A stretch of 64,000 nt of DNA from Rheum nobile. Taxonomy: Eukaryota; Streptophyta; Magnoliopsida; Caryophyllales; Polygonaceae. The notes beneath the pieces are model-generated. The model was not told where the DNA came from. It saw nothing but the letters and a program-made list of their open reading frames with translations, and ran no database searches. Positions 21,733 through 33,144 of this stretch are shown here, in pieces (within the stretch, counting starts at the first letter, position 1; each line of letters starts with the position of its first letter). The stretch lies in assembly GCA_027886185.1 (NCBI GenBank), contig WOAB01000093.1:5332001-5396000 (forward strand), in the 5' to 3' direction. A program made the translations under genes and the position numbers.

Positions 21733-23644
21733 TTAGTGTTTAGCGACTCAGGCAAGCTTAGCTTTACCTGGTCGTTTAGAAACAAAATAATATTCTCCAG
21801 GCTTAGTATTGCACATGTCAAAAGAAGCATCATGATCATTCAAATCAACATTGTTACTTTGACTGTTCCTGCGTTGAGTGTTCTCTTCAGTGAACTTTTG
21901 TTTCTTAGCACAGTTTCTCACAACATGACCATTGTTCCCACAGTGCCAGCAAATCTTATAATAATCCCCCAAAGGTGTACTTACGGTTTGGGACGGGCAT
22001 GCTACGTTGCTTGGCTCTAACTGGGTCAAGTGTACTAGGCAACTTTTCCTGGGATTGAATGAGATACATCTTATGGGTAGGTTGACCTTTGTACCAAGAT
22101 TGATTTTCACTCAGCCCACTCTCCAGAGTCTTCACACGCTCTTCTAGGTAAGAGTTCATATCCTTAATACTCTGAAGTTCCCTATCTTTTAACTCTCTAA
22201 GCTTAGGTATGGTTAACTCATGTTCCTTACTCTCTTGTTTTTCACCTTTGTACCCAACACCATACTTGGACTCAACAAAGGTAATCTCTTCTTCCTTAAG
22301 CTTTTGCTCAACTAGAACGGAATGAATTTTATCAATTTGATCTTTCATCTGAGACAGTTCCCTAACAATGCTAAAAGAACTAGGTTCACTGTGAGTAACA
22401 ACACTTTAATGCAAGGAACAGTCGAGGAACTAACAATTCTAAATAAAGATTCATTCAATTCAATGCATTTATCCTCAGCATTACTCAAATCATTTTGCGT
22501 TTTGAGGTTCTCATTATACATGTTTTTGATAAGAGAAATCAAGGACTTTTTATCAAAATTGACAAGAGATTCAAAGAAAGTTTCAGGATCTACCTCTTGT
22601 TCTTCACTTGATGACTTCAGAGTCATTGCACACATTCTGTTGTTCCCCCATGCCTCTAGCTCGTCATCATCAGAGTTAGCACACTCATCACCCCAGATCG
22701 CAATGAAAGCTTTCTTCTTGTCGTTCCCAGTATTGTCACCGTTGGTGTTGTCTGAATTGTTCCCTTTGGGGCACTTGTTAGCATAGTGACCCTTGTCCTT
22801 GCAGTTATAGCATGTAACATATTTGAGATATCGTTTCTCACCACCCATCATTCCTGAATGATCTACCTTTGCGATAGAGAGATCGCATGGCCTTGGTGAG
22901 AAGGGCAGTTTCTGGATCTATACCATCCAAGTTTTCATATTTGTTGTCTTCTATCATCTTGACAGTTTTTCCAACCATCAAGGCGATGCCTTTAGGTTTA
23001 ACATACTTGTCTTCTTCATCATATTTTTTGATTTTTCCAAATACTTCATGAAGGGTGAGTTCAAGATTTTTGGGATTCTCCTTGAGAATGGCTTTGGTCA
23101 TCTTGTGCCTTGAAGGAAGTCCATCAATGATGATGAGAACTTTCTCCTTGGGAAGAATTTCTTTATCATCGACATCATAAGAAACAAGTCTAGCCATAAT
23201 TTCCTCAAATCTAGATTGGTAAGAGGAAACAAACTCACCATCAACCATAGAGAAGTTATAGAAATCTTTCTTAGCTTGAAAGCGATCCATCTCTCTAAGA
23301 TCGGAACTTCCCATGTACATCTGTTCCAAGGCAGGCCACCTGTCTTTGGCGGTTGCACAAGATTGTAGCTTTGAAGCATCTTCAGCACTAAGGGCGTTGT
23401 TGATGAACATGCGAGCCTTAGAGTTTTTCTCCATGATTCTGAAATCATCTTGACTCCAAGGTGTTGTTTCTTTGATCACTGCTTCAGCAACTTTCTCGTC
23501 ACCAACCTCAATAACTCTCCAGCATTGGTAGTCGTTACTCTTCATCCAGTCAGTGAAGAGATCCTTCCAGTGTTGAAACTTTCCACCGATGGACAGGAAC
23601 GGTGGTTTGTTATTCCCAATACCGACTTCATGAGTTGAAGACAT
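21733..23644 (-). pseudogene. gag of E (Sirevirus)
   Basis: Starts MSSTHEVGIGNN at 23644 just after the primer site. The first frame stays open to 22838 and holds the UBN2-type core (WMKSNDYQCWRVIEVGDEKV; SYQSRFEEIMARLVSYDVDD; LELTLHEVFGKIKKYDE). A frameshift near 22845, probably a small deletion relative to D, precedes zinc knuckle 1 (CYNCKDKGHYANKC). A coiled-coil-like Lys/Glu-rich segment spans about 22100-22350 and knuckle 2 (CWHCGNNGHVVRNC) is near 21930. A TGG-to-TGA change lies four codons before the shared terminal TAA at 21733. Two widely spaced knuckles and a long gag fit Sireviruses. Confidence 0.88.
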
Positions 23645-23686
23645 TGTTATCTGTGAATCTAAAAAGAACACACAATCTAGAGCGAA

Positions 23687-23701
23687 CCTGCTCTGATACC
23701 A
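23687..23701 (-). other. Primer-binding site of E
   Basis: Minus-strand TGGTATCAGAGCAGG next to the LTR matches the initiator-methionine tRNA 3' end used by most plant copia elements, and is less decayed than in D. Confidence 0.85.
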
Positions 23702-23703
23702 AT

Positions 23704-24634
23704 TGTTGAATCGTAGTGTGTTAGACAGGGAACAATGAAACTGTTCCCTGGGCAGCGGAAATAACAGAGATTCAGTAGTAACAGTAAAACAGTTCCTTAG
23801 AGAGGAAACTCTATCAACCAACTAGTTGAAAAGAGAAAACCTCTACCTCTAGGTGTTACCCTAGGAGGATTTCAAACACGTGTACTTGTATTATTAATCA
23901 AGTTGTACAATCTCACAAGTCTTATCTCCACCTAATCACACACAGTTCCTAGGTTTCTAGACTTTGAGTGCAATCAACTAGTAACAACACAAGAATACAA
24001 CAAAAGACTCTAAGCAAGTACTCACAGCACTAGTTCGTACCTTGCTTTGAACCTTTGATCTCAATCGCAATAGCTCTTTAGTATGCTTCCTTAGTAATGA
24101 CCGAGATACCTTATCCTAAGATATCCTCAATTATTTATAGTGGCAGTCAAGATCTTGTTACCAAACTCCTAAAACATCTATCGATTTCTATACATGGTAA
24201 CAGTCTGATATTTCTTTTCCTTCTAAACAACTTGGCTCATAAACACATGGTTTCCATAAGTAAACTTTCCTAAGACACGCTATCTAGCTCTTCTCTCTCT
24301 GAGTAGATCTTCAAAACATGGTTTCCATAAGTAGCGGTCTCCACTGGTAACAGTTGGCAACGTCTGAGTTCTTTATTGTTCCTTATCCGTTGTTTTCAAG
24401 TATAAAAGTTTCTTTGTATGAATAATACGCGCGCTTCATTCTTCAATTTTGCTTCCGCGTAACTGTTCCATGTTTTCACCACGTTCCTTAGCATCATATG
24501 CTTTCTCTTTTTTCTCATACTTTTCATTGTTTCCTAAATCGTTCACAATCCCTGAAACTCATAGAAACAATGTAAACCATAAAATCCAATGGTGTTTATC
24601 ATCATCAACCAGAGGGAACGTCATGGTTCCAACA
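23704..24634 (-). repeat. 5' LTR of E (931 bp)
   Basis: Runs on the plus strand from TGTTGAATCG to GGTTCCAACA, so TG...CA on both strands, and matches the shared LTR. A minus-strand TATAAATA box lies at 24132-24139. To its right the sequence changes at once to AT-rich transposon DNA. Confidence 0.92.
24132..24139 (-). promoter_or_regulatory. TATA box in 5' LTR of E
   Basis: Minus-strand CCACTATAAATAATTGAGG, about 500 bases from the LTR start. Likely core promoter for the genomic RNA of E. Confidence 0.65.
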
Positions 24635-24642
24635 ATAATAAT

Positions 24643-25636
24643 TTAGGGTGTAAAGTGAGGAGTAATTAGGGCCATAAGATATAAAAGATGGATGGGTAAG
24701 ATTGGAGTGACAAAATTGTAAATATTATTATTTTCATAATATTTTTTATTTAAAAAAATCGAAATTAATATTTTTTCAAAAAAAATCAAATTTTTTTTTT
24801 GAAAATTATTATTTTTTTGATTTTTTTTTGAAAATTAACTGTTTTTCAGAAGAAGAAAAAATCGAATTTTTTTTTCAGATTTTTTTTTTTTTGTATTTTT
24901 TTCAAATAATATTTTATTTAATTGTATGTATATCAAGTGCATAAATAAGCACCAAAAATACATCTATAATATATTCAAAGTGCATATATAAGCACACTTT
25001 TAATGCTCACATAGAGTGCATCTTTAATATGATAAAGTGGTGTAATATGTGTATGTGCATGTTTAACATGTATATTAAAAGTGCACATTTTAGATAGTGT
25101 ATGTTTATTATATTAAAAGTGCATATGTTAGTATGTTAAAGTGTATATTTATCATGTTAAAGTGCATACTTAATATGTTAAAAAATACATATGTAATTAT
25201 GTTAAAGTGGATGCTCAATATTCCAAGTTAAGTGCATGCATGTGTAAGTATATTAAAGTGTATGTTTAGTGATCTAAAATTAAGTATATATAAATATATT
25301 AAAGTGTATGAGTAGTATGTTAAAGTGCATGATTAAAATGCAAAAGTGCATGGTACTAATTTTTTCATGAAAAAATAAAAATAAAAATTGGGGAAAAAAA
25401 CATTATTTTCGGGAAAAAACATTATTTTCGGAAAAAATTATTTTTTTGGGAAAAAATCTTTTTTGGTAAAAAAATATTTTTGAAAAAAATTATTTCGGAA
25501 ATTATTTTAAAAATAAATATATAATTAAAAAAATTAGTTATATTTACAAGTTTGTTACTCCATATGTTTTAATCATAACTCTTCATTCCTACAATCTAAT
25601 GGTTAAGATTAATCCTTATTTTACACCTTAAACACT
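24643..25636. mobile_element. Element G: MULE-like non-autonomous element with GTGCAT word repeats
   Basis: The left end reads TTTAGGGTGTAAAGTGAGGA. The reverse complement of the right end reads TTTAAGGTGTAAAATAAGGA and continues to match through ...AGAT, giving imperfect TIRs of about 38 bases. The interior has long A/T homopolymer-rich runs (24730-24910, 25370-25500) and an array of about 400 bases in which GTGCAT, GTGTAT and GTTAAAGTG recur (24950-25350). There is no coding capacity. The target duplication cannot be read because Sirevirus E abuts the left end. Class by TIR likeness to a MULE-type end at 53.5 kb; moderate certainty. Confidence 0.5.
24950..25350 (+). repeat. Imperfect AAGTGCATA word array
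   Basis: Short words AAGTGCATA, TTAAAGTG and TATGTTTA recur every 20 to 40 bases without a fixed period. The 16-mer AAGTGCATAAATAAGC is shared exactly with about 52010. Confidence 0.65.
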
Positions 25637-25748
25637 CTCCTATATGATTCTTACTCTCTAAATACTTTCTTCGTGGAATGAAGTTTGTAGATGGTATTGT
25701 ACGCGTATATCATTTTTTCTGTTTCAATATTAATAGTAACGCTTATAA

Positions 25749-26589
25749 TCTATATATATATATATTAAAGAAGAGGCCTAAATCCTACATGTCGGTCTCA
25801 CGTTCAATTCGCCTACGTGTCATCATTCATCCAACCATCATCCTCCATATCATCCAGCCATTTTAAAAAGTTAAAAAACAAAATTACATATCTATAACTA
25901 AATAATATCTAGATATTATCTAATCAAATAACTTAAAAAAGCAAAATTTTCCTAAAATTAACACCCTTAACTTTTTTTAAAATTCATCATATCTAGAGAT
26001 TACTTAATATTTTTAAAATAACAAAAAAACAAATTTTCCGAAACAACCTTAACTTTTTTGAAATTCATCAATTAAGTTTTCTATATATAAATAACTTTAA
26101 CTAAAAAATCAAATAGCTTTCTTCCATACAATTATCAGTTATAATCTGTAGTCGGTAGGCATAGTTATTAGATATTAGTTGTTAAGATATTCTTTTGAAG
26201 TTTCAATCATAATCACTAAATTTAGGCTTTAGATATTAAGCGGTAAAATTTGATCATTAGTCAAAATATCATAAATCAATAGATATTAATTGGTAAATTA
26301 ACATATAATAAAAAAACAAGTTTGGGAAATTGTTTTAGCCATATTTGGAACATATCTATCTTAAATGGTATATAATATAAGATAAAATTATTTTTATATT
26401 AATAATATGAACATATAATAGATACTATTATTTAGTAGAAGTAGCTCTATATAACATACTTATGAGCAGTAAAGTAAAATATTAACCATTTTTATACCAT
26501 ATAATGTATTTAACTTTCTGAATTTAAAATCATATTATTAAAAATATTTAATAAATCCAATCTCGTGCTTAGCACGGGCACTATGCTAG
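25749..26589 (+). mobile_element. Non-autonomous Helitron (841 bp)
   Basis: Starts TCTATATATA...TTAAAG directly after an A and ends with a GC-rich hairpin (CGTGCT-T-AGCACG at 26564-26576) followed 9 bases later by GCTAG and then T. This is the canonical plant Helitron structure: 5' TC, 3' hairpin plus CTRG, insertion between A and T. There are no TIRs, target duplication or coding capacity. Rolling-circle transposition is inferred from the family. Confidence 0.88.
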
Positions 26590-28343
26590 TATCATTACTA
26601 CTAACGCTTACCTAACAAAATAGCTGCATGGAATTTATTTTTTATATATGAGGTTGAAAATACAGTATGTGTTTTGTTTGGTTAAGGCCTTGTTTGGCCT
26701 AATATTTATAATGTCTTTATTTGCAAAAAATATTTTTTTCTCTCTTTACACACTTTCCCATACCACCTAAATTTCAAATTTCAAAAACTATTTTTTTCAA
26801 AAAAGTACTTTTTAACCAAAAAAATTTATTACTATATATTAAAGTTCTCCCCTTTTGATCTCTTAGAACGATTCTGACCCCACCATGCTTATGTGTCAAT
26901 TTATGGGTAATTCTCTTTTTAAAATTTTAAGATTAATTTATTTTAACCCAAAAGATTTTAAATAAAATCTTATCTAACAAACTTTGAGATTTTAGCATTA
27001 ATATTAATCTTTTAATAACTTTTTGATTTGATAAATGAAGCTTTTGACTAAATATGTAATTTTAAAATAAAGAGCAAATTCAAATATATGATGCGTTTAA
27101 AATTACACCTTCTAATCATATTATTCAATATAAAAAATAGAGTATCAATACAATCTTTGTCATTGAATTAACGTGTATAAATATACCACTAACATAATCA
27201 TTGATAAACTCATGTTTTAAATGTTATGCATTAGATAAGTTAAAATAATAAATCAGTTATTAAATTTATATAAGCTGAAATAGTACTAGCATTTATACAA
27301 ACTGAAAGAAGAAAAATATATCTAATATAGTATTAATTAATATATATTTTTTATTCATGTTAATTATCTCATAAGTGAAAAGTATCGCAATCTTAATTTA
27401 TCCAGTTAACAAAATCTTCACCCTACAAGATAAGGTATCTCATAAATATTTGAATATAAGGCTCATACCATATTATAATTGTAAATATGATCCACTAATT
27501 TTGTTATATCCGACTTCTATTCTTATTACATTATATATAATGTGTAACATCGGAAAAAAATCCATTTAGGTTTTATACAGCTTTAGATAAAATTTGAATT
27601 ATTATATTGTATTTTAATGCTTATTGATAATGATCTATGTTTGAGTAATTTGCTATTTGATTTATATTATCCTTTTTGAATTATTAAGAGACATTTCAAA
27701 ATTTATAGGTAAGATTAAGGTAGTAGAACAAGAATGTATAAATTTGTGTAACTAATTTTATTAATGAGAAAACTCTCATCTTTTTTCTATCTTTTTTTTC
27801 ATCCTATTTATATATCACTTCAGTTATCCACCGATCACCACCATAAATATCTATCTATCTATTATATATATTAAAACTCTCTCATTTTGAGCTCTTAGAA
27901 CGCTTCTGGACCCACCATATCTACATGTCATTTTCTCATTCGTTATTTTTTTTAATTTTATTTCACTTTAAATAAAAAAAATTTTAATATTTTGTAGAGT
28001 CGGTTATGATTCAATCTTAAAGCCAATTTAAAATTTAAAATTTAAATTTTAAAATTTTGAAGTCTTGAATCAAATATTTATGACTTCTTTTAATCATCAA
28101 CGTGATAATCTACTACTGTGTTTATATTTTGAATTGCAATGTAATTTAATTTGAATCAATAGTTATTCCAGAATATTACAGAATTATATATTAAATACAA
28201 ACATAAATTGAGATGATCTCTTTTAATTATATGATTTATATTTGGGTTTTTTAGTTTTTTTCAAAACAGTTTTGTATAATATTTCAACAAATAATAAATA
28301 TTATATTGTTGTACAAATTTGTGGGTAGGTGAAATTTTATCAA
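26590..28343 (+). other. AT-rich stretch with decayed Helitron-like 5' ends
   Basis: No genes. At 26832 (CTATATATTAAAGTTCTC) and 27858 (TCTATTATATATATTAAA) there are Helitron-5'-like starts. Each is followed about 20 bases later by a related block (CTCTTAGAACGNTTCTG...CCCACCAT). No matching 3' hairpin was found for either, so both look truncated. The remaining sequence is low-complexity AT. Confidence 0.5.
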
Positions 28344-30108
28344 TCTATATATATATATATTAAATTTATTATTTTTGAGTCACTATTTTCAGGCTCATAT
28401 TTGTAAAGCGGGATAATTTTCATTGATTAAATTTACTTAGATTGTTTTATAAAAAATCTTCATCAAAATCACTATGTCGTTATTGTACCAATAATTTAGA
28501 AAATTTTAAAGTAACAAATATTTTAACAAAATCTATAATAAATCATTTTTTCTCACCTTTTAAATTTTAACAAAGCATCTTAACAATTGTTTACGTACAA
28601 AAAGTTATATCATTTGTATCCAAAAGCACCCATTCTTGAGAAACTAATATGTTAAAGTATTGTTTTTTTGTTTTCTTTTTTTTTATAGCAATAATTTAAC
28701 AAACATTAAATTAACAAATCTTAACAAAATTTACACCAATAAATCTTAGCAAAATATGAATAAAAAAATCTTCAAAATTTTAATGATTTATAATAAATAA
28801 TTATTAACACTAATAGATTAGATCGCACATAAATCATTAAATTTTGAAGATTTGTTGATTCATATTTTGTTAAGATTTATTTACATATCTATATATCTAT
28901 ATTAAAGTTGGCTCTTTTTAAGTCACTGAAGTGTTTTTAGGCTCAAGTTGTTAAGGTTTTATTTTTTTTTACTTTTTTCTATTTATTATTATTAAATTAA
29001 TTAATCAGCAAAATACAAATTAACAAAAAGACCTTAACAAGATTTTCAAATTCATTAGCTCTAAAATTTAAAATCTTATCAAATCTTGATCAAAATCTCA
29101 TCAAACTAACTTATTTTTGCAATAAATGTTAACGTAATTTTCTATTTGATGGAAATGTAAATGTGATACATATATTTTTGTTATACCTGTCAACTGGGTC
29201 GGGCGGGTCGGGTTCGAGTTCGGGTCATGTCGGGTTCGGGTCAAATCGGGTTCGGGTCGATCGGGTTGATAAAATTTTCGGGTCGGGTTCGGGTTGACCC
29301 AGTGGGTCGAACATGCCCTTTTTTATGATTATTATTATGATTTTTAACTTTAATAAAATAATTATAACAATATAATTAATATTATATTATTATTTAATAA
29401 AGTATATTAAAATATTTAATATAAATGAAATAAAATATACAAAATAAAGGGGACCCGCAAGCTCGGATTTGCGTTCGGGTCGAGTCTGTAACACCCCCAA
29501 TTTATACCGGAGATATTACATGCCAGTGACCTCAGACTTTACCGTCCAAAGTCACCCCAGGCTTTTCCAGAACGATTAAGCTTAAATAGATAACATAAAT
29601 ACATTTTAATGGAAAGATTAAACAGCGGAAGACTTTAAATTACACAGCGGAAGACTTTAAAGAGCCAACTTATAACATGGCTAAATTATGAAGATACATT
29701 GAAATAACACTTTAACAATCTTAAAACACTTACAGCTTAAAACACTGACTTTTAAATCTTCGTCTGTAAACTTCTTATCCTTCAATAGGTTACTTAAACT
29801 CCGGGAATCAACTCCTGATGTGCCGAAATGGACGGACGGCACCAACCATGACGATGCAGATAACAAAAATACAGCGAGTTAGTCTACTGAATAGACTAGC
29901 AAGGGTACAAAGCAGAGACAACGGGATTCCGGGCTCGACACAGGTATAGCTCCGACAGCACAACGACCTTCGAGTCGACCCACAAAGAAACCCTAAGTTA
30001 GATTCGACAAACAATACCGATACTACGAAAGGACGAAAGGAATCGACGTAAACGAAACCCGAACGAAGGCCTCGGAAGCCAACGACAACTCCCGGCCACA
30101 ACCACCTC

Positions 30109-30380
30109 GCCGGCGGGCGCCGTAACAATTCCGGCGGGCGCCGCCTTAAATACGGCGGGCGCCGCCTCAAGCACGGCGGGCGCCGCTCCTCCATGGAGGG
30201 CGCCGCTCAACCACGGCGAGCACCGCTCCACGGCCTCCCTTCTCCGGCGATCGCCGCATCACCACGGCGGCTGGCCTCCTTCATCACGGCGGTCGCCGTT
30301 CACCACGGCGGGCGCCGTTCCTGGCGGCGGTCGCTGTCTCCCTGGCGGCGGTCGCCGTCTCCCTGGCGGCGGTCGCCGTC
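30109..30380 (-). repeat. CGGCGGGCGCCG palindrome array in 3' LTR of C
   Basis: About a dozen copies of CGGCGGGCGCCG or CGGCGGTCGCCG lie 8 to 25 bases apart. They are downstream of the TATA box on the transcribed strand, so probably in R/U5. Short frames here are composition artefacts. Confidence 0.85.
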
Positions 30381-30638
30381 GCTGAACAGAAACTGAAAAT
30401 ACGAGGGGAAATCTTACCCGCGATGCTCGATTTGGCTCGTCTTTCGCCTTGCTTTGCTTCTAGGCGTCCGAGGGTCTCTAAGGCTTCACTTGGCCACCGG
30501 AAACGACACCAAACGAGCCTCCAACGATCCACGAGCCTTCCCGGAGAAAGCGTTTTCTTTGAGAGCGTTTTTTAGAGTCGAGAATTTGAGAGCGCTTCCG
30601 TGTCTTTCGCACCCTCTTCCACCCTCACCCAACACCTC

Positions 30639-30646
30639 TATTTATA
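30639..30646 (-). promoter_or_regulatory. TATA box in 3' LTR of C
   Basis: Minus-strand TTCTATAAATAGAGG, repeated in the other LTR at 34835-34842. Confidence 0.7.
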
Positions 30647-31004
30647 GAAGAAATTAGGGTTCCTTGCCTCTTGGACAATATCCAAACCCTTTTTCCCCTT
30701 GGACAATGGCTCTTGGACAAAAACCTTTGGATAAAGAATCTTGTACTATTGCCCATTAGATAACAACTCTTGGGCAATAAACTTGTATCAATCTTAATCC
30801 GCGTTAACAAAAGTCATACACGAACGAGTACGAACTTCCAAAACATGTCGACTGTATATTATTTCACTGAGAAAAATATTACAGATACAGAGCACATTAC
30901 AGAATGCTTCCAACTTTCTGAATTAAATCCGACGTACTAAACGGGTGTTCGGGAAAATTCCAAAAATTCCCAAAATAATCCTTACAGAATTGCGGGGTAT
31001 CACA

Positions 31005-31017
31005 TCACCTCCCCCTT
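31005..31017 (-). other. Polypurine tract of C
   Basis: Minus-strand TTAAGGGGGAGGTGATG abuts the 3' LTR, very like the tract of B. Confidence 0.8.
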
Positions 31018-31874
31018 AAAATAAGTTTCGACCCCGAAACTTGCATTAAGTCAATGAGGATACTGCCTCAACACCAATCTTACCACCTGGATCCAACATC
31101 CTTAATCACTTCATCCTTGAAATGGATCACCAGAGATATTATTCTTAATTCCTTAGGACATCATACTGAAAATGATTCATCCGCCTCAAAGCTTATGGCA
31201 CAAGCTCACGCATGAGAGATAGCTCCTGATCTCTCTGAACAAAACTCTACAAGCTCATTCCCTTTCCTTAAGAAATCTCGGAAGAACTCAGCGTATGAGA
31301 TAACGCTTACCACAGTACTCCTTAGATGCGTAGACAATTCTCCTTACTGAATCTTTAATACATCGGGATCATCAACATATCCCATCCTTAACTGCAACCT
31401 TTCCTCTCAACATGACCGCTCCACAACTTAATCTTCCTCAAAGAGTTGCATCCGTCCTTATAGATGACATACTCTATGTATGAAGAAGAATCTTAGGAGT
31501 GGATTTAGATTTAAACAACAGAGTCAACCTTGGGATTAACCACAAGGGGACGAACATCTAAGTTGTCCACAAAACTCCACCACCATAAGTCCGACAGTCC
31601 TTATCCTTACTTGGCATAAGTTGTTCTCGACACTTACGGGGTTTCATATGAACAACTAATTCGTACTGATAACGCACTCAGAATTTTTCCAAACAAGGAA
31701 ACACTTCATTAACATTAAACATTACATTAACCGACAAAAGTTGAACAACCAGTTCACGATGCTACAGAGATTACCGACATACGTCGTTACTCCTTAATCT
31801 TAAAGAAAGACTTAGCACCGATACAACTTAATGGATCAAGGTTCTTCTTCGTTGGCTTGACTCATTACAAAGAT
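31018..31874 (-). other. Non-coding internal stretch of C in place of pol
   Basis: About 860 bases with no frame resembling protease, RT, RNase H or integrase on either strand. The sequence is of ordinary composition and not an obvious pol ruin, suggesting old loss or replacement. Confidence 0.65.
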
Positions 31875-33144
31875 TCATTGCCCTTGGCCTGAAGACCCCA
31901 TAGGCGTTTTGCCTTTATTACGAGCCATGGACTGCTCAGGAGTAGATACCACTGGCCTTGGATTCTGTCCACCTCCAACATTTGACGCTTGGTACGACTG
32001 CATTGGTCCTTGACCCTTCAGTCTGCAGTATGTTTTTATGTGGCCTTCTCTTCCACAATTATGACATACTCTCTTGTCCTTTTGGCAATTAAAACTTTTA
32101 TGCCCAGCTTCACCGCAGTTGTGGCACTGAATTACTCCGCTGCTCCAACATGAGCCTCTGGCAGAGTCAGACTGAGTTGTCTTGGTCTTAGCACGACCAG
32201 ACTTCTCAAACTTGGTAGGCGATGCCGGTCGTTTGAATGAACCAACCTGGCGATCATGTTGCCCACTCTTTCCCTTCAAATTGCTTTTCCCGCTTAAGGG
32301 CAGACTCCTCCAATGTGACTTCTGTCTTGAAGGTTGCATCCACATATTGTTCTACCGTAGAACAACCGTGACGCAACATTAGGGGCTTGATCTCTGGATT
32401 CATCTATCCATGGAAGTACCAGATCTTCTGCTCTTCGGTTGACACCTCAGGTCCAGCGTACTGCATCAAGTGATTGAACTTAGCTGCGAGCTCAGTCACC
32501 TTTAACCCATCAGTCTGAGGGTACAGAAATTCATTATGCTTCTCCTCCCTCATAGCTCGGGAAAAGAAACGGTCAGTCATTTTGGTCTTGAACATGCTCC
32601 AATTCAGCTCGGGATGATCAGCCAGACCGGTGCTCTCCCACCATTCGCTAGCCACATCCTTGAGTTGAAGAGAGGCGATGTGCACTTTTCCAGCCTCAGT
32701 GCAATTAATGTTCCGGAGCAACCGTTCCATATGTGAGAACCAATAGTTCACCTTGACCGGTTCTCCAGTACCGTCATAGCTGTCGGGCCTCATTAAGCTC
32801 ACAGCTTTTAATGCTTGCTCGTAAGTTCCTCTGTCCCTAACAACATTTATCCGAGGTACTTGCTCCACTGACTCCTCGACTTCAGGAGTAGCTTGAGGAA
32901 CTGGACCACCTTGTGCTTGTGGTGCAATTGATCGCATAACATATGTGATTGCCTGCATGACAATTCCTCGAATTGCCTCCACTGCTGCAGCATCAAATAA
33001 CATCGGAGCGTTGGCTTGAGCTTGGCCATTGCCTCCCTGGTTATTGTTAGAAGCAGCCTCACGCTCTTCCCTTTGATTAGCGGCGTTCCTCGTAATCAAC
33101 CTTGGCTCAGCACCAGCATGGGTTGTGTTCCTTGTGTTCACCAT
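31875..33144 (-). pseudogene. gag of element C (Tekay-like), nearly intact
   Basis: Starts MVNTRNTTHAGAEPRLITRN at 33144 (an upstream in-frame ATG lies at 33159). The retrotransposon gag core (FYDGTGEP-like SYDGTGEPVKVNYWFSHMER, EWWESTGLADHPELNWSMFK, FNHLMQYAGPEVSTEEQ) is at about residues 90-250. One in-frame TAG follows YFHG at 32404, and a frameshift near 32300-32345 separates this from the C-terminal part. That part holds two CCHC knuckles (CHNCGEAGHKSFNC and CHNCGREGHIKTYC) and ends SSGQGQ at 31875. With two lesions in about 420 codons it is far less decayed than Sirevirus gag in this window. Confidence 0.9.

Larger units (their letters stand above)
14548..24634 (-). mobile_element. Element E: Sirevirus (Ty1/copia) with env-like ORF, 10.1 kb
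   Basis: On the minus strand the order is 5' LTR (23704-24634), primer-binding site, gag with two zinc knuckles, protease, integrase, RT, RNase H, a spacer, a 498-residue env-like ORF, polypurine tract and LTR (14548-15486). Copia domain order plus an env-like ORF after pol identifies a Sirevirus (SIRE1-type). Gag and pol are broken by stops and frameshifts, while the env-like frame is intact. ATAAT at 24635-24639 is the candidate right target duplication; its left copy would lie beyond D. Confidence 0.92.
29487..31004 (-). repeat. 3' LTR of element C (1518 bp)
   Basis: Nearly identical to 33703-35200 but about 20 bases longer, mainly because a 21-base unit with CTGGCGGCGGTCGCCGTCTC is present three times (about 30313-30380) rather than twice. 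Conserved blocks such as ATTCCGGGCTCGACAC and CCTTCGAGTCGACCCA are shared with the LTRs of B. A minus-strand TATAAATA box is at 30639-30646. Confidence 0.92.

Noticed and set aside
29808..30532. Pro/Arg/Ala-rich frames in LTRs of C (also 34025-34824)
   Set aside because: Direct translation of CGGCGGGCGCCG repeats; no gene structure.
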